Source of the DNA: Neomelitea salexigens DSM 19753
Lineage (GTDB): Bacteria > Pseudomonadota > Gammaproteobacteria > Pseudomonadales > Spongiibacteraceae
DNA: 64,000 nucleotides
Direction: 5' to 3'
Assembly (NCBI RefSeq): GCF_000422345.1
Contig: NZ_KE383819.1
Span: 75,517 to 139,516 of the forward strand
Shown here: positions 37,487 through 48,944 of the stretch, one piece after another
Position numbering within the stretch: the stretch's first letter is position 1
How the letters are laid out: each line of letters begins with the position of its first letter
Translations under genes and position numbers: made by a program
The notes under the pieces: generated by a model
What the model was told of the DNA's origin: nothing
What the model saw: the letters and a program-made list of their open reading frames with translations, nothing else
Database searches by the model: none

Positions 37487-38899
37487 CTATTTTGGCGCAC
37501 GACCATAGCGGTCTTCAAAACGCACAATATCATCTTCCCCCAGATAAGAGCCCGACTGCACTTCAATCAGCTCCAGCGGGATCACACCGGGGTTCTCCAA
37601 TGCATGAACAACACCAACAGGAATATAGGTCGACTGATTTTCCGTCAACATAATTTCTTTATCGCCATTGGTCACTTTTGCAGTACCCGACACCACTATC
37701 CAATGCTCAGCGCGGTGATGATGCATTTGCACCGATAACTTCGCGCCAGGATTCACGGTAATACGCTTAACTTGATAGCGCTCGCCATTATCAATGGAAT
37801 CGTAAACGCCCCAGGGCCGATGAACATGGCGGTGATGCAAAATCTCGTTGCGCCCCTCCGCCTTTAATTGCTCAACAATTTTTTTCACATCCTGTACTTG
37901 ATGTTTATCTGCCACCAGGACGGCGTCATTGCTTTCCACCACAACCACATCTTTCAAGCCGACAGTGGCCACCAGGCGACTCTCAGCACGAATATAGCTA
38001 CCGTTGGTATTGTGGGTCAGCACATCGCCATGCACGACGTTATCGTCGCCGTCACCCTCGCTCACTTCCCACAGCGACGACCACGCACCCACATCGCTCC
38101 AACCCGCCGACAGCGGCACGACAACGGCCTTGGTCGTTTTTTCCATTACCGCGTAGTCAACAGAATCATCGGGGCAGGCAGTAAAGGCATCCTTACCCAC
38201 ACGCAGAAAATCAGCATCTTGGCTACGCTCGGCAAATGCGGCCTCACAGGCGGCATAAATATCGGGCCGATGGGCCTTTAGCTCTGCTAAATAGGTATCC
38301 GCGGCAAACATAAACATACCGCTATTCCAGTAGTATGCGCCATCATCCAGATAGGATTGCGCAGTCTCTGCATCAGGCTTTTCTACAAACTGTGCTACCG
38401 AATACGCACCACCCTGCTCATCACCACGGCGAATATAACCGTAACCGGTATGCGCACTCTCAGGCACAATACCAAACGTAACTAAAGCACCACTCTCAGC
38501 CTGCTTTGCCGCCTCAGCGACCGCCTGATGAAACGCAGGCACATCCTGAATCAAGTGGTCTGCCGCCATCACCAACATTAATGGTGACTGCCCCTCGTTG
38601 CGCGCAAGCAGATCAAACGCCGCCAAGGCGATGGCCGGGGCAGTGTTACGCCCTACCGGCTCCAATATAATCGATGACAATGCACGCCCTGCATCCTGGG
38701 CCTGCTGAGCAACAATAAAACGGTGCTCTTCATTACAGATAACCGTGCTACCAGAAACCTCTACACCGTCTAACCGAGCCAGCGTTTCCTGCAACATGGT
38801 TTGCTCGCCAGCAATAGTCAGAAACTGTTTAGGGAAGCGTCCGCGACTGGCCGGCCATAAGCGGCTACCGCTACCACCAGCCATAATTACTGCGTACAT
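37487..38899 (-). CDS. manC: Mannose-1-phosphate guanylyltransferase / mannose-6-phosphate isomerase
   Basis: A 470-residue bifunctional enzyme. The N-terminal nucleotidyltransferase starts with [20 protein letters not shown] and makes GDP-mannose from Man-1-P and GTP. The C-terminal cupin (about 360-465) with [14 protein letters not shown] is the type II phosphomannose isomerase, which makes Man-6-P from Fru-6-P. With a phosphomannomutase, not seen here, it supplies GDP-mannose. It is in the leftward locus but separated from ugd by a REP array. A terminator follows. Confidence 0.95.
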   Translation of the reverse strand: MYAVIMAGGSGSRLWPASRGRFPKQFLTIAGEQTMLQETLARLDGVEVSGSTVICNEEHRFIVAQQAQDAGRALSSIILEPVGRNTAPAIALAAFDLLARNEGQSPLMLVMAADHLIQDVPAFHQAVAEAAKQAESGALVTFGIVPESAHTGYGYIRRGDEQGGAYSVAQFVEKPDAETAQSYLDDGAYYWNSGMFMFAADTYLAELKAHRPDIYAACEAAFAERSQDADFLRVGKDAFTACPDDSVDYAVMEKTTKAVVVPLSAGWSDVGAWSSLWEVSEGDGDDNVVHGDVLTHNTNGSYIRAESRLVATVGLKDVVVVESNDAVLVADKHQVQDVKKIVEQLKAEGRNEILHHRHVHRPWGVYDSIDNGERYQVKRITVNPGAKLSVQMHHHRAEHWIVVSGTAKVTNGDKEIMLTENQSTYIPVGVVHALENPGVIPLELIEVQSGSYLGEDDIVRFEDRYGRAPK

Positions 38900-38972
38900 C
38901 GAGCTTCCTCTCGTCCTGTATAAGAATGTAATTTCAAAATTCTAACGCTAGCTAACAACGTCTGCCTCGACC

Positions 38973-39194
38973 CGTAGGAGCGGTTTACCCACAGCACTCC
39001 CTTCGGTCGCGGGGCACACTGTTAACCGCGATTAAAGGTCTCAACCGAGTCCAATGCTATAAGTACCATCGGCCAAAGCTCAGCGCTCCGAACCATTCGC
39101 GACTAAAGTCGCTCCTACAAAAACCTACCCTGCAACCTAGGCTCACTGTAGGACAGCGTGCCCCACCAGTAGGAGCGGTTTCAACCGCGATAGG
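38973..39194. repeat. REP-like palindrome array 7
   Basis: Between manC and ugd. GTAGGAGCGGTTT heads are at 38973 and 39170, an inverse AAGTCGCTCCTAC is near 39105, and a GTAGGACAGCGTGCCCCACC unit is present. No gene is seen in 38900-39211. Confidence 0.88.
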
Positions 39195-39211
39195 AGCCCA
39201 ATAAAGCCTAC

Positions 39212-40558
39212 CTACCCTTCAACAACCCTAACACTGCGCCCACGACCAATGCCGTAATACGCCAAGCCATAGCCCTCAACCAGCTCTGGCTCATATTGGT
39301 TGCGGCCATCCACAATAACGGGGTGGGTCAACGACGCCTTCACTAGCTCAAAGTCCGGCGCCTTAAACACGTTCCACTCCGTACACACAACCAAGGCATC
39401 TGCGCCATTTAGAGCCGCCTCCTTGGTACCCATCAATGCTAAGTCTGAACGGTGCCCGTAAATACGCTGGGTTTCATTCATCGCTTCCGGGTCATAGGCC
39501 TGAACACTCCCGCCCGCTGCCCATACCGCTTCCATTAACACACGGCTCGGCGCGTCGCGCATATCGTCTGTATTCGGCTTGAAAGAAAGCCCCCACAGGG
39601 CAACTTTCTTACCTTGTAAATCGCCATTGAAGTGCTGAGACAAGTTCTCAAACAATTTACATTTCTGCCGCTTATTCACCGCCTCAACCGAGCGCAGTAG
39701 CTCTGGCGTGTAACCCACCTTTTCTGCGGTGCGCACCAACGCCTGAACATCCTTAGGGAAGCACGAGCCCCCATAGCCGCAGCCTGGATAAATGAAGGAA
39801 TAACCAATACGCGGGTCAGAACCAATGCCCTGGCGAACCTTTTCCACATCGGCACCCAAACGCTCAGCAAGGTTCGCAATCTCGTTCATAAAACTGATTT
39901 TGGTTGCCAACATACAGTTAGCCGCGTACTTAGTCAGCTCCGCCGAACGCACATCCATCACAATCAATTTTTCGTGATTGCGATTAAACGGCGCATACAA
40001 CTCACGCATCTTCTCTTCGACAGCAGGGCTGTCAGTGCCAACGATAATACGATCCGGCTTTTGGCAATCGGCTACTGCTGCACCTTCTTTCAAAAACTCG
40101 GGGTTAGACACAACATCAAAAGGAATAGCAACGCCACGCTCCGCCAGCACCGAGGCAACACACTCACTAACCTTGTCTGCCGTACCGACAGGTACTGTAG
40201 ACTTGTCGACAATAATGCGGTGCTCTTCCATGTAGGTAGCAATAGTCTTAGCAACGGCCAATACATACTGGAGATCTGCCGAGCCATCTTCATCAGGCGG
40301 CGTACCCACCGCAATAAACTGAATACGGCCATGCTTAACGCCCAGCTCAGCGTCAGTCGTAAACTGCAAGCGCCCCGCCTCAACATTAGCCTGCACCAAT
40401 GGCGTTAAGCCCGGTTCGTATATAGGAATTATGCCTTTTTTGAGGTTTTCCACCCGCTCAGCATTAACATCCACACATACAACGTCGTGGCCAACGCCAG
40501 CCAAGACTGCGGCTTGCACCAAACCTACATAACCAATGCCGAAAACTGTTACTTTCAT
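39212..40558 (-). CDS. ugd: UDP-glucose 6-dehydrogenase
   Basis: A 448-residue nucleotide-sugar dehydrogenase that oxidises UDP-glucose to UDP-glucuronate in two NAD-dependent steps. The Rossmann motif [11 protein letters not shown] is at 7-17, and the catalytic Cys sits in YGGSCFPKD at about 257-265. [18 protein letters not shown] is a UDP-Glc DH marker. It provides an acidic sugar for the polysaccharide. A GDP-mannose dehydrogenase role is less likely but cannot be fully excluded by sequence reading. A 199-base gap upstream may contain its own promoter. Confidence 0.93.
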   Translation of the reverse strand: MKVTVFGIGYVGLVQAAVLAGVGHDVVCVDVNAERVENLKKGIIPIYEPGLTPLVQANVEAGRLQFTTDAELGVKHGRIQFIAVGTPPDEDGSADLQYVLAVAKTIATYMEEHRIIVDKSTVPVGTADKVSECVASVLAERGVAIPFDVVSNPEFLKEGAAVADCQKPDRIIVGTDSPAVEEKMRELYAPFNRNHEKLIVMDVRSAELTKYAANCMLATKISFMNEIANLAERLGADVEKVRQGIGSDPRIGYSFIYPGCGYGGSCFPKDVQALVRTAEKVGYTPELLRSVEAVNKRQKCKLFENLSQHFNGDLQGKKVALWGLSFKPNTDDMRDAPSRVLMEAVWAAGGSVQAYDPEAMNETQRIYGHRSDLALMGTKEAALNGADALVVCTEWNVFKAPDFELVKASLTHPVIVDGRNQYEPELVEGYGLAYYGIGRGRSVRVVEG

Positions 40559-40757
40559 AAATCAGACCTGACCAATCTTACAATCTTAGATTTTAACATA
40601 GCCAGCAGCGCCTGCTCTCACATCGGGGAACCCAGCAGCATAAGCCGTAGTAATCACGTACCTTAATCGCTATTTAGTCGAGATAAACATTAAATTTTTA
40701 GGCATTACATCTGGTAGTTACAAAGCGTGCTCTATCAAGATTACCTTTTAGCACGAT

Positions 40758-41633
40758 TTAGGAAATCTTAGGCAAAACCGTCAGCAAAGCACTTTTCCAA
40801 TCACAGGCAGGAATAGCGAAATCCTTCATGAGCTTCTCGCCTGTCATAACAGAATAAGCAGGACGAGCTGCCGGAGTGGGATAATCAGCTGTCGTTATCG
40901 CATTTACTATCGGTGTTGTTGAGAGCAATCCGCTATTGCTGGCTTCGTGGAATATCTCGTTTGCGAAAGCATGCCAACTTACAGCCTCGTCACCCGCGAA
41001 GTGATATATGCCGCCGCAGAAGCTCCCCTCTTTTACTTGCTCAGCGAGCACATTGCAGGCTTTGGCAATATCACCGGCGTAAGTTGGGCAACCAATTTGA
41101 TCTGCAACGACCCCGAGCTCACCTCGCTCTTTCCCAAGCCGTAACATTGTTTTCACAAAATTATTGCCGTACTCACTGAATACCCAAGCTGTGCGAAGGA
41201 TAATATGCCTATCACAGCGGCGCTGAACCTCTCTTTCGCCGTCTAGCTTTGTTTGCCCATATACCCCCTGGGGGTTCGTTTCATCACCTTCGGAATATGG
41301 GCTATGCGCAGCACCGTCAAAAACATAGTCGGTAGAAATATGAATCAGCAGCGCATTCACCTCAGCGGCCGCATCCGCAAGGTTTGCGGGCCCAGCTACA
41401 TTTATGGCATAGGCAAGTTCGGGCTCTGACTCTGCCTTATCAACAGCGGTATATGCGGCGGCATTGATAATAACGTCTGGGCAAAATGCTTTAACGGTTT
41501 GGGCTACCGCAGCCGCATCGCTAATATCCAGGGCATCACGTCCCAGGGCCTTCAGCTCGTGGCCTGAGCCAGCATAGACATCTCGTGTGCAACGTCCGAC
41601 TTGTCCATTTGCACCCGTTAGCAAAACCTTCAT
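40758..41633 (-). CDS. rfbD: dTDP-4-dehydrorhamnose reductase
   Basis: A 291-residue SDR that performs the last step of dTDP-L-rhamnose synthesis. The N-terminal LLTGANGQVGR, the middle HISTDYVFDG and the catalytic YGQTK (about 129-133) are diagnostic. The start overlaps the rfbC stop by four bases, so the two are translationally coupled. It is the last gene of the rfbBACD set. Confidence 0.96.
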   Translation of the reverse strand: MKVLLTGANGQVGRCTRDVYAGSGHELKALGRDALDISDAAAVAQTVKAFCPDVIINAAAYTAVDKAESEPELAYAINVAGPANLADAAAEVNALLIHISTDYVFDGAAHSPYSEGDETNPQGVYGQTKLDGEREVQRRCDRHIILRTAWVFSEYGNNFVKTMLRLGKERGELGVVADQIGCPTYAGDIAKACNVLAEQVKEGSFCGGIYHFAGDEAVSWHAFANEIFHEASNSGLLSTTPIVNAITTADYPTPAARPAYSVMTGEKLMKDFAIPACDWKSALLTVLPKIS

Positions 41634-42187
41634 GCACCCAGCTCCGCTTTTAACTCTGAAAAACTAGGCGCAGCGCTGTCTTTCTCAGAAAGCTGGATTT
41701 CCGCACCACTAATGCTCGGCCACTGAATAGCTAACTCCCCGTCATCCCAAGATAACGAGCCTTCGTCGCTGGGGTCGTAGTAATCCGTACATTTATACTC
41801 AAAATCTGCAGTATCACTCAGCACCAAAAACCCATGAGCAAAACCTGGCGGCACCCAAAACTGGCGTTTATTTTCTTCAGAGAGGATAACCCCCTCCCAC
41901 TGCCCAAAGCTTGGTGATCCCTTACGAATGTCTACAGCGACGTCAAACACCTCACCGCGAACAACACGCACCAACTTACCCTGCGGTTTAGTTTTCTGAA
42001 AATGTAGACCTCTCAACACCCCCTTCTGGGAGCGAGAGTGATTATCCTGCACAAACGTCAGATCTATACCGGCCTGATCGCGGTACCGCTCTGCCTGAAA
42101 TGTTTCGAGGAAAAAGCCGCGTTCGTCGCCAAAAACCTTCGGCTCTATAATCACGCAATCCTTAAGTTTTGTTGGAATAACGTTCAT
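41630..42187 (-). CDS. rfbC: dTDP-4-dehydrorhamnose 3,5-epimerase
   Basis: A 185-residue cupin epimerase acting at C3 and C5 of dTDP-4-keto-6-deoxyglucose. GVLRGLHFQ with the catalytic His is at about 56-64, and VAVDIRKGSPSFGQW and WVPPGFAHGFLVLS are family blocks. It lies between rfbA and rfbD and overlaps rfbD by four bases. Confidence 0.96.
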   Translation of the reverse strand: MNVIPTKLKDCVIIEPKVFGDERGFFLETFQAERYRDQAGIDLTFVQDNHSRSQKGVLRGLHFQKTKPQGKLVRVVRGEVFDVAVDIRKGSPSFGQWEGVILSEENKRQFWVPPGFAHGFLVLSDTADFEYKCTDYYDPSDEGSLSWDDGELAIQWPSISGAEIQLSEKDSAAPSFSELKAELGA

Positions 42188-42215
42188 AAAACTGTCCCAT
42201 CAACATGCGTGGAAT

Positions 42216-43097
42216 TTATTGGTAGCCGTCGGCCACTTTTAGCAAGTACTGGCCATAGCCTGTCTTTTTTAAGGCTACTGCTTGCTCAGCAAGCTGCTCT
42301 TGACTTATCCACCCCTGCCGATAGGCGATTTCTTCTAAACAGGCTACTTTTAAACCCTGACGATGCTCTACAGTCTGAACAAAATGCCCAGCCTCAATTA
42401 AAGAATCGTGAGTACCTGTATCCAGCCAAGCAAAGCCTCGACCGAGCACTTGAACATTGAGCTTACCTGCCTCCAGATAGGCCATATTTACGTCAGTAAT
42501 TTCCAGCTCGCCGCGAGCTGAGGGCTGGATGTTTCGCGCAATATCCACTACGTCGTTGTCGTAGAAGTAGAGGCCTGTCACCGCATAAGAAGACTTTGGC
42601 TGGGAAGGCTTTTCTTCAATGCTTATTGCTTTACCACTTGCATCGAACTCAACCACACCAAAGCGTTCGGGATCAGTAACGTGATACCCAAACACCGTCG
42701 CCCCCGACGCTAACGCAGCAGCCTGCTTTAGCTTTTCGCTAAAGTGCTGCCCATAGAAAATATTATCGCCTAATACCAAACTCACATTATCGTTACCGAT
42801 AAAATCAGAGCCAATGGTAAATGCCTGCGCCAAGCCATCTGGGCTGGGCTGTTCAGCATAGCTAATTGAAATACCAAAACGACTACCATCACCCAATAAA
42901 CGCTGAAAACCTGGCAAATCTGTAGGGGTAGATATAACTAATACTTCGCGAATACCAGAGAGCATCAACACCGAGAGCGGATAATAGATCATCGGCTTGT
43001 CATAAATGGGCAGTAGCTGCTTAGATATGCCCATAGTAATGGGGTGCAGACGAGTACCAGACCCACCCGCCAAAATAATACCTTTATAGGGCTTCAT
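42216..43097 (-). CDS. rfbA: Glucose-1-phosphate thymidylyltransferase
   Basis: A 293-residue enzyme making dTDP-glucose from dTTP and Glc-1-P, the entry to dTDP-rhamnose. The nucleotide-binding loop [16 protein letters not shown] and the [17 protein letters not shown] stretch at the N-terminus are diagnostic, as is [15 protein letters not shown]. It sits between rfbB and rfbC in the same direction. Confidence 0.97.
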   Translation of the reverse strand: MKPYKGIILAGGSGTRLHPITMGISKQLLPIYDKPMIYYPLSVLMLSGIREVLVISTPTDLPGFQRLLGDGSRFGISISYAEQPSPDGLAQAFTIGSDFIGNDNVSLVLGDNIFYGQHFSEKLKQAAALASGATVFGYHVTDPERFGVVEFDASGKAISIEEKPSQPKSSYAVTGLYFYDNDVVDIARNIQPSARGELEITDVNMAYLEAGKLNVQVLGRGFAWLDTGTHDSLIEAGHFVQTVEHRQGLKVACLEEIAYRQGWISQEQLAEQAVALKKTGYGQYLLKVADGYQ

Positions 43098-43124
43098 AAC
43101 TATCCTTGATTAACATTCACTGTT

Positions 43125-43146
43125 GTAGGAGCGGCTTGAGCCGCGA
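43125..43146. repeat. Single REP-like element between rfbB and rfbA
   Basis: One isolated head GTAGGA-GCGGCTTGAGCCGCGA with a perfect stem GCGGCT / AGCCGC lies in the 76-base gap between rfbB and rfbA. It shows that these elements can settle within an operon. Confidence 0.85.
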
Positions 43147-43173
43147 ATAACCTGAGTTCTGCGCTATATACAC

Positions 43174-44253
43174 CTACGCACTCTCACCTAACCGAGCCAG
43201 TTGATAATCTCCTGAGAGCACCCTCTCCCACCACTCACGATTTTCTAAGTACCAAGCAACCGTTTTTCTCATTCCGGTTTCAAACGTCTCCTCCGGCACC
43301 CAGCCTAATTCACGCTGAATTTTACCAGCATCAATCGCATAGCGAGCGTCATGGCCGGGCCGGTCTTTAACGAAGGTAATTAACCGCTTAAAACCACCTT
43401 CGCAACCACTAGCTAAGGAGTTAGAATTTTCAGGAGCCAATTCCTCCAACAGTTCACATATCGTATTTACAACATCGATATTCTGCTTTTCATTGTGCCC
43501 CCCAATATTGTAGGTTTCACCCACCTCGCCTTCAGTAACCACTTGCACCAGCGCCCGCGCGTGATCTTCCACATACAGCCAATCGCGAATCTGCTTCCCA
43601 TCGCCATATACAGGCAGTGGCTTGCCAGAAAGCGCGTTTAAAATCATGTGCGGAATGAGCTTTTCGGGAAAGTGATATGGCCCATAGTTATTTGAGCAAT
43701 TCGTAATGAGCACCGGCAAGCCATAGGTGCGATACCATGCACGAACCAAATGATCAGAACTTGCTTTTGACGCAGAGTATGGTGAACTTGGGGCATACGG
43801 CGTTGTTTCCAGGAACAGGTCGTCAGTACCTTCCAAGTCACCGTACACTTCATCGGTAGAGATATGATGGAAACGAAAGCGACTCTTCGTTTCGCCTGAC
43901 AAACTCGACCAATAAGCCCGTGCACACTCTAGTAGGTTATAGGTGCCGACTATGTTTGTTTGAATAAATTCACCAGGCCCATCAATAGACCGATCGACAT
44001 GACTCTCTGCCGCCAAGTGCATAACGACATCTGGTTGATGCTTAGAGAAAACTCTGTCAACTGCTAAACGGTCACAAATATCCACTTGTTCAAAGCAGTA
44101 TTTATTATTAATAAGTTCAGCAGGGATACTTTCTAAATTCCCCGCATAAGTAAGTGCATCTACATTCACAACAGAATGTTTAGAATTAGCAAGTAATTGG
44201 CGTACTACAGTACTACCTATAAAACCGGCTCCGCCAGTGACCAAGAATTTCAT
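43174..44253 (-). CDS. rfbB: dTDP-glucose 4,6-dehydratase
   Basis: A 359-residue extended SDR converting dTDP-glucose to dTDP-4-keto-6-deoxyglucose. TGGAGFIGS is at 6-14, [11 protein letters not shown] marks the active site and YSASK (about 158-162) the catalytic Tyr/Lys. The start overlaps the end of the upstream glycosyltransferase gene by four bases. Confidence 0.97.
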   Translation of the reverse strand: MKFLVTGGAGFIGSTVVRQLLANSKHSVVNVDALTYAGNLESIPAELINNKYCFEQVDICDRLAVDRVFSKHQPDVVMHLAAESHVDRSIDGPGEFIQTNIVGTYNLLECARAYWSSLSGETKSRFRFHHISTDEVYGDLEGTDDLFLETTPYAPSSPYSASKASSDHLVRAWYRTYGLPVLITNCSNNYGPYHFPEKLIPHMILNALSGKPLPVYGDGKQIRDWLYVEDHARALVQVVTEGEVGETYNIGGHNEKQNIDVVNTICELLEELAPENSNSLASGCEGGFKRLITFVKDRPGHDARYAIDAGKIQRELGWVPEETFETGMRKTVAWYLENREWWERVLSGDYQLARLGESA

Positions 44254-45359
44254 GCATTACCTTCGGGATAGTGTTTTAAGAGAAGTGCTTCATATTGTTC
44301 AAGTATGGAGTCCCACTGAAAACGCGCATTAAATTGGGATGCACTATTTCGCTTCATCTGATCGACTTGTTGCTCATCATCCAAGAGATGCTCAAGCAAA
44401 CGTGAAAAACCATCAGCACCAGAAAAGTACTCCGCCCCATCATCCGCCACCCAGCGGTTGAAAGGATTATCGTGGGCCAAAACTGCATTTCCTGCACCCA
44501 AAGCCTCTACCAACGAGGGGTTAGTCCCCCCCACCTGATGACCATGAATATAAAAACGGGCGTAGAAACGTAGCGCACTAACAACGTCAATATCATAAAT
44601 GGCCCCAGGGAAAATCACTTCGCCAGAGGCAGCCGCCTTCACCGCTCTGTGATAGGCATTGCCATCACTATAGTTGCCCAAGACGACCAATTTATGCCCA
44701 CGAGGTTGACGGGAAAAACCTTGTACAATTTCGAGTAGGGAATTTTCCGGTTCGGCCCGAGCAATCACTATCGAATAGTCATCAGCCTCAAGGCCTAGTG
44801 CAGCAAGCTTAGACTGATCGGCAGCCTCCACATGCAGGCCACCATATGGAATCATTGTGATTTTTCGCCGAGACACACGAGTCGCTAAATGGTCCTCAAT
44901 ACGAGGATGATCTGCGATCAAATGATTGCCAAACCAACAACCAAAGCGCTCATTTATCCAGAACCACACCTTCGCTAAATGCCCCCATTTCCGGCGCTTC
45001 CATTCTACTCCATCCATATTAATCACGTTATTTTTACCAAAAATGCGATAAAGGATATTAAAGATCGCCGTATTATACCCAAGGGTCAAAAAGACTCCGC
45101 TTTTTTTTAGGGAATGAATTATCGACTTAAAATCAAAAACAATCGTACCCAACGGCCCAGCCTGGGCAACCGGTATATGAACCCGCTTCACACCCAACCA
45201 ATTAGACTCATAGACTGGGCCATGCCCCTCCTCCTGGCAATATACTGTTACCCGCCAATCTTTTTCTACTAAGTACTTGGACAAATACTCGGCAAACGTC
45301 TCAAAACCACCATGATGTGCGGGCACACCACGCACACCTAATATCGCAAGATTCTTCAA
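44250..45359 (-). CDS. DUF1972/GT4 glycosyltransferase, probable rhamnosyltransferase
   Basis: A 369-residue GT-B enzyme with an N-terminal DUF1972 domain: [21 protein letters not shown], then the [10 protein letters not shown] segment. A GT4 donor-binding half with [28 protein letters not shown] follows. The family includes beta-1,4-rhamnosyltransferases of the Cps2T type. The direct coupling to rfbB strengthens dTDP-L-rhamnose as donor, by inference. It follows the next GT4 gene by 21 bases. Confidence 0.87.
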   Translation of the reverse strand: MKNLAILGVRGVPAHHGGFETFAEYLSKYLVEKDWRVTVYCQEEGHGPVYESNWLGVKRVHIPVAQAGPLGTIVFDFKSIIHSLKKSGVFLTLGYNTAIFNILYRIFGKNNVINMDGVEWKRRKWGHLAKVWFWINERFGCWFGNHLIADHPRIEDHLATRVSRRKITMIPYGGLHVEAADQSKLAALGLEADDYSIVIARAEPENSLLEIVQGFSRQPRGHKLVVLGNYSDGNAYHRAVKAAASGEVIFPGAIYDIDVVSALRFYARFYIHGHQVGGTNPSLVEALGAGNAVLAHDNPFNRWVADDGAEYFSGADGFSRLLEHLLDDEQQVDQMKRNSASQFNARFQWDSILEQYEALLLKHYPEGNA

Positions 45360-45380
45360 AATCCGTACCCGTTAACTACG

Positions 45381-46472
45381 TTATAATACACCCACACACT
45401 CATTTATATTCTTCAGGATATTTTCACGAAAAATATTAATATCAAAATCTTTCGACCGCTCGTATGCTTTTCTCGACATTGCAGTATAAAAATTTTGATC
45501 ATCTGCCAAATAGATCAAGCGATCCTTCAGGGTATCAGTATCATAACATGACACCAAATACCCACTCTCTCCGTCCACCACAATTTCAGCAGGCCCACCC
45601 ACTGGCGGAGCAATTACAGGCACTCCATAACTCATGGCCTCCAACAAAGTGAGACCGAACGTCTCAATCCACTCATCAGGGCGAGATAAGTTCATTACAA
45701 CACTGGCTCTTCGATAAAATGACGACAAATCGCTTTGTCGCGAATAAATCTGCAAATTAGATGGCAACACACCACCAACCTCTCGGCTCACTTCCAACTC
45801 CGATGCATTTAACACCAACTCAAATAAAAATATTGATCGATCAGAACATGATCTAGCAAGGGAAATATATTCAGCGACACCCTTATAATCTTTGAAGGAG
45901 CAAACCATCAACACCCGAAAAGGGCGTTCCAGAGCTGAAGAGCAATCTGCCAGATAATCTATATCTGGGGAGCTTACCGCATTATAAACTATACTTGAGG
46001 CAGGCCTACTGAAAGGCTCGGCCTTACGCAAATAATCAGAAACATACAACACTCTATCAGCACATACTTCTATCACGCCACGCAAAAACCGCTTGAACAA
46101 CAATGGTCGCAATGAAGTTTCATGCACATGAAATATAATTTTCTTCCGCAACAGCACACCTGCTAAACCCGCGGCGAAAGGCATCATCGTATTAACATAG
46201 TAGACATCTGCATCGCGACAGCGTAAAAGGCAGATAAAAAAGAGATGAATCTGCGACAAAAAATAATAAACTAGGGTTACGAACTTATTCTCACTTCGCT
46301 TATAAAATACATACTTAGAATTCGATGAGAATTTATTCAAAAACCCATCTTTATGTCGAGATGTGACGACCTGAAATTCAATGCCAGCCAATTCACAAGC
46401 ATCAACAACTCCACTAAGAACTTTTGGGCTACCACTGCGGTCATTGTAAAGGTGAAAAAAGATAATTCTCAT
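45381..46472 (-). CDS. Glycosyltransferase family 4 protein
   Basis: A 363-residue GT-B glycosyltransferase of the GT4 type, with KDYKGVAEYISLARSC in the donor-binding half and the E-x7-E motif in ETFGLTLLEAMSYGVPVIAPPVGG. The N-terminal half has an amphipathic, membrane-associated look. The gene is richer in A+T than the rfb genes downstream and starts the AT-rich stretch. Donor and acceptor are unknown; a mannose- or galactose-type transfer is possible from the sugar supply genes. Confidence 0.88.
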   Translation of the reverse strand: MRIIFFHLYNDRSGSPKVLSGVVDACELAGIEFQVVTSRHKDGFLNKFSSNSKYVFYKRSENKFVTLVYYFLSQIHLFFICLLRCRDADVYYVNTMMPFAAGLAGVLLRKKIIFHVHETSLRPLLFKRFLRGVIEVCADRVLYVSDYLRKAEPFSRPASSIVYNAVSSPDIDYLADCSSALERPFRVLMVCSFKDYKGVAEYISLARSCSDRSIFLFELVLNASELEVSREVGGVLPSNLQIYSRQSDLSSFYRRASVVMNLSRPDEWIETFGLTLLEAMSYGVPVIAPPVGGPAEIVVDGESGYLVSCYDTDTLKDRLIYLADDQNFYTAMSRKAYERSKDFDINIFRENILKNINECVGVL

Positions 46473-46479
46473 ATTCAGT

Positions 46480-47322
46480 TTAAATCCATAAGTACCTAAA
46501 GGACCTGTATCTCAACGAGAGCTTAATTTTCAAAAATACGAGATAAACCCACAGCAAAGCACTTACTCCAGCAGAAGACGAAGAAAATGTTTCTCTTGTC
46601 GCATAAATATGGTCACCCCACCGGAATAACGAACGCTCGCTTGACTCTGCGGTATGCTCGGAAAGAGAATGATCAACATTCACATCGAGGACAAAAACAT
46701 TTTCAAAAAAAGACTCATAGCGCACAAAAAAATCAGTATCCGTACCATAAAACCTCAAATTAATGTTAAATAAAGGCGACATTTTTTTATAACATTCCCT
46801 TGAAATTATTACACCACTATTAATGGATACGAAATTTTTTGAGCTATGGACTCCTTTTTCAATTTTTTCAACTAACCTCCCTTTAAATAAAAATCGCTTA
46901 CCAGGACTGACTAATTTACCAGACGAATATAGGCGGGGCACAAATACACCAACACTAGAATCGTGCACATGCCGCCCGCAGACTTGAAGCTCCGATATAA
47001 CTCTACTAAGGCGACCATTCCCGTAATCAGTATCATCATCTGAAATCATCAAGAAAACTTCATCACTTGACTCATCACCAAAGACCGCCGCCGACACAGA
47101 ATTATATATCTCCGGCAAAGTAGAGTTATTGCCACTATATTTTATGACACAGGGGTCATTAAAAAAAACAGGCATTTCAGGACTATTATTCCACACATGC
47201 AATCTAACATCACAATTCGCCCAACGGCTCTTGCACCCAAAGATTGAATTAAAAGCCAATGATTCGTCAATTGACTTTCTATACAGAACGATCAAAACAT
47301 TAAGCGTTAACAGGATCACCAC
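46480..47322 (-). CDS. GT-A fold glycosyltransferase
   Basis: A 280-residue protein with a GT2-like N-terminal fold. LTLNVLIVLYRKSIDESL opens the nucleotide-binding region, and ISDDDTDYG (about 95-103) holds the DxD-type metal site. The C-terminal part has a possible amphipathic helix near VYLVFLKIKLSLR. Similarity is weak outside these motifs, so sugar specificity is not assigned. It overlaps the polymerase-like gene by 23 bases. Confidence 0.72.
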   Translation of the reverse strand: MVILLTLNVLIVLYRKSIDESLAFNSIFGCKSRWANCDVRLHVWNNSPEMPVFFNDPCVIKYSGNNSTLPEIYNSVSAAVFGDESSDEVFLMISDDDTDYGNGRLSRVISELQVCGRHVHDSSVGVFVPRLYSSGKLVSPGKRFLFKGRLVEKIEKGVHSSKNFVSINSGVIISRECYKKMSPLFNINLRFYGTDTDFFVRYESFFENVFVLDVNVDHSLSEHTAESSERSLFRWGDHIYATRETFSSSSAGVSALLWVYLVFLKIKLSLRYRSFRYLWI

Positions 47323-48547
47323 TCCTTAAAATAAAATACATATACATAACACTAAGAAAATGAAAATTAAACCCTATCATTCTATCTTCAAATGTATTAG
47401 TAATTACAAAAGAAGCGAGTATGAGCAAAGAAAAAATCCCACAAATACGCCCCCAAGAAAACCCAATACGCACAAATAAAAAAAACGCCCAATAAACAGC
47501 AACTAGCCCTAGAACTCCGTACGAATAAAATGTATCAATAAACCCGCTGTGGGTTGAGCCAACTACTGCAGACGCAGCCAACTGGCCACTCAAACCATCT
47601 ATGAAGCCAGAAGAATTAATTATTCTTGAAGCAAGCTGGTTATGCCCGTGACCAATAAAAGGGTACTCCATAGACATGCCAGCAAAAAAGCTCCATATTT
47701 TATCCCTATTGGAAAAATCAATAGAGTTAACCACATCGCCCAAACCGACCGCATCCAGAAAAAGCTGCTGAGATAGAGCGTACATCAAAACTGGAAATAC
47801 CAATATAAATGCAAAAACCACCCTAAGGTAGAGCCCCTTAATATTACCAACGACTAAATAAACGAGAAGTAGAAAAGAAGCCAACACTGAAATTAACAAT
47901 GCTGTATTAGATCCAGCCATTATCAACATTAACAACGCCAAAGAGACGAAGAAAAAATTTCCTAATGTTCGCCGTTTATATAGCTCGAAAAAGAAAACTA
48001 TAAAAGCAAATGACAGAAAGTTCCCCAGCGCATTCTTATGGCCAAAAATACCTTGCCAACTACCTTCATGCATACCAACAGAAACCCCATAATCCGGGAA
48101 AAATACAATCACAAACAATGAAATGGATAAAAGCGCCCTCAGAACGAATTCTAAAAACCTATATGCTTGAATATAACCCACATAAGAAACGAACCCATAA
48201 AGCCCAAGGAGGGAAAAAGTATAAAAAACTAGATCTTTGAATAGCGGATAAAAATAGTGGGCATTCCACAAAGAGGGAGCAGTAATTATAACCAAGAGAA
48301 TAAATACTTTACCAGCCCCAGTATATACGCGCTTGCTTTTCAAAAAAAACAAGCCTACTGAAAAAGCAATAACAGCCAAGCCAAGAAATTGTATAGCAAC
48401 ATATACAGGGCTACTTTCCTGAATCGCATTAACGAAATTTTCGTCACGAGCTCCACCGGCCTTTAGCATTTCAATAAATCCGGTTGACATGAAAAAAGCT
48501 AGCATTATCGCCAACCTCCCCACCCACCCCGTTATTCCTATACTCAT
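47300..48547 (-). CDS. wzy: O-antigen polymerase/ligase-like membrane protein (Wzy-type)
   Basis: A 415-residue protein with about ten to twelve membrane helices and a large loop. GIFGHKNALGNFLSFAFIVF and the loop with YPFIGHGHNQLASR are the Wzy_C/O-antigen ligase-like signature. In a Wzx/Wzy locus that already has wzx and wzc, polymerisation of lipid-linked units is the most likely role. Ligase (WaaL) is an alternative, but a locus with a Wza exporter more often holds a polymerase. Confidence 0.8.
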   Translation of the reverse strand: MSIGITGWVGRLAIMLAFFMSTGFIEMLKAGGARDENFVNAIQESSPVYVAIQFLGLAVIAFSVGLFFLKSKRVYTGAGKVFILLVIITAPSLWNAHYFYPLFKDLVFYTFSLLGLYGFVSYVGYIQAYRFLEFVLRALLSISLFVIVFFPDYGVSVGMHEGSWQGIFGHKNALGNFLSFAFIVFFFELYKRRTLGNFFFVSLALLMLIMAGSNTALLISVLASFLLLVYLVVGNIKGLYLRVVFAFILVFPVLMYALSQQLFLDAVGLGDVVNSIDFSNRDKIWSFFAGMSMEYPFIGHGHNQLASRIINSSGFIDGLSGQLAASAVVGSTHSGFIDTFYSYGVLGLVAVYWAFFLFVRIGFSWGRICGIFSLLILASFVITNTFEDRMIGFNFHFLSVMYMYFILRSGDPVNA

Positions 48548-48944
48548 AATCTATCTCTGCACGTTAATCGAATAAATATCACTCCGAATTTATTCGCCCT
48601 CTATACTCAGACCGAAGATTCTTTGACGATCAATATGGACCCACCCATAAAACAATTACCACCGACCTCGACTTACGAACTTCTTAAAATGTTAGAGCGA
48701 ACCAGACCCATCAGAACGACACTGAGTCCACTCGCGCTCCAAACAACAATACACACCACAAACCGGGAACTGTTAACAAGCAATATGCACCACTCTTAGG
48801 GCCCAAAATTTTTTCAAGTAAAAAAATGAACCAAAGATTTACAGCACCACCCTGATTTCTATCAATCAATATAAGCCGCCAGCAGTCTTAATGGTGCTTG
48901 GCAACAAGCACAAATCAAAGCACACATGTAACTCACAAAAAATA
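48548..48944. other. 397-base gap without a recognisable gene
   Basis: An AT-rich stretch between the acyltransferase and polymerase-like genes. No supported open frame, repeat or terminator is seen in it. A remnant of a lost gene or a promoter for the downstream part of the locus are possibilities without direct evidence. Confidence 0.5.
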
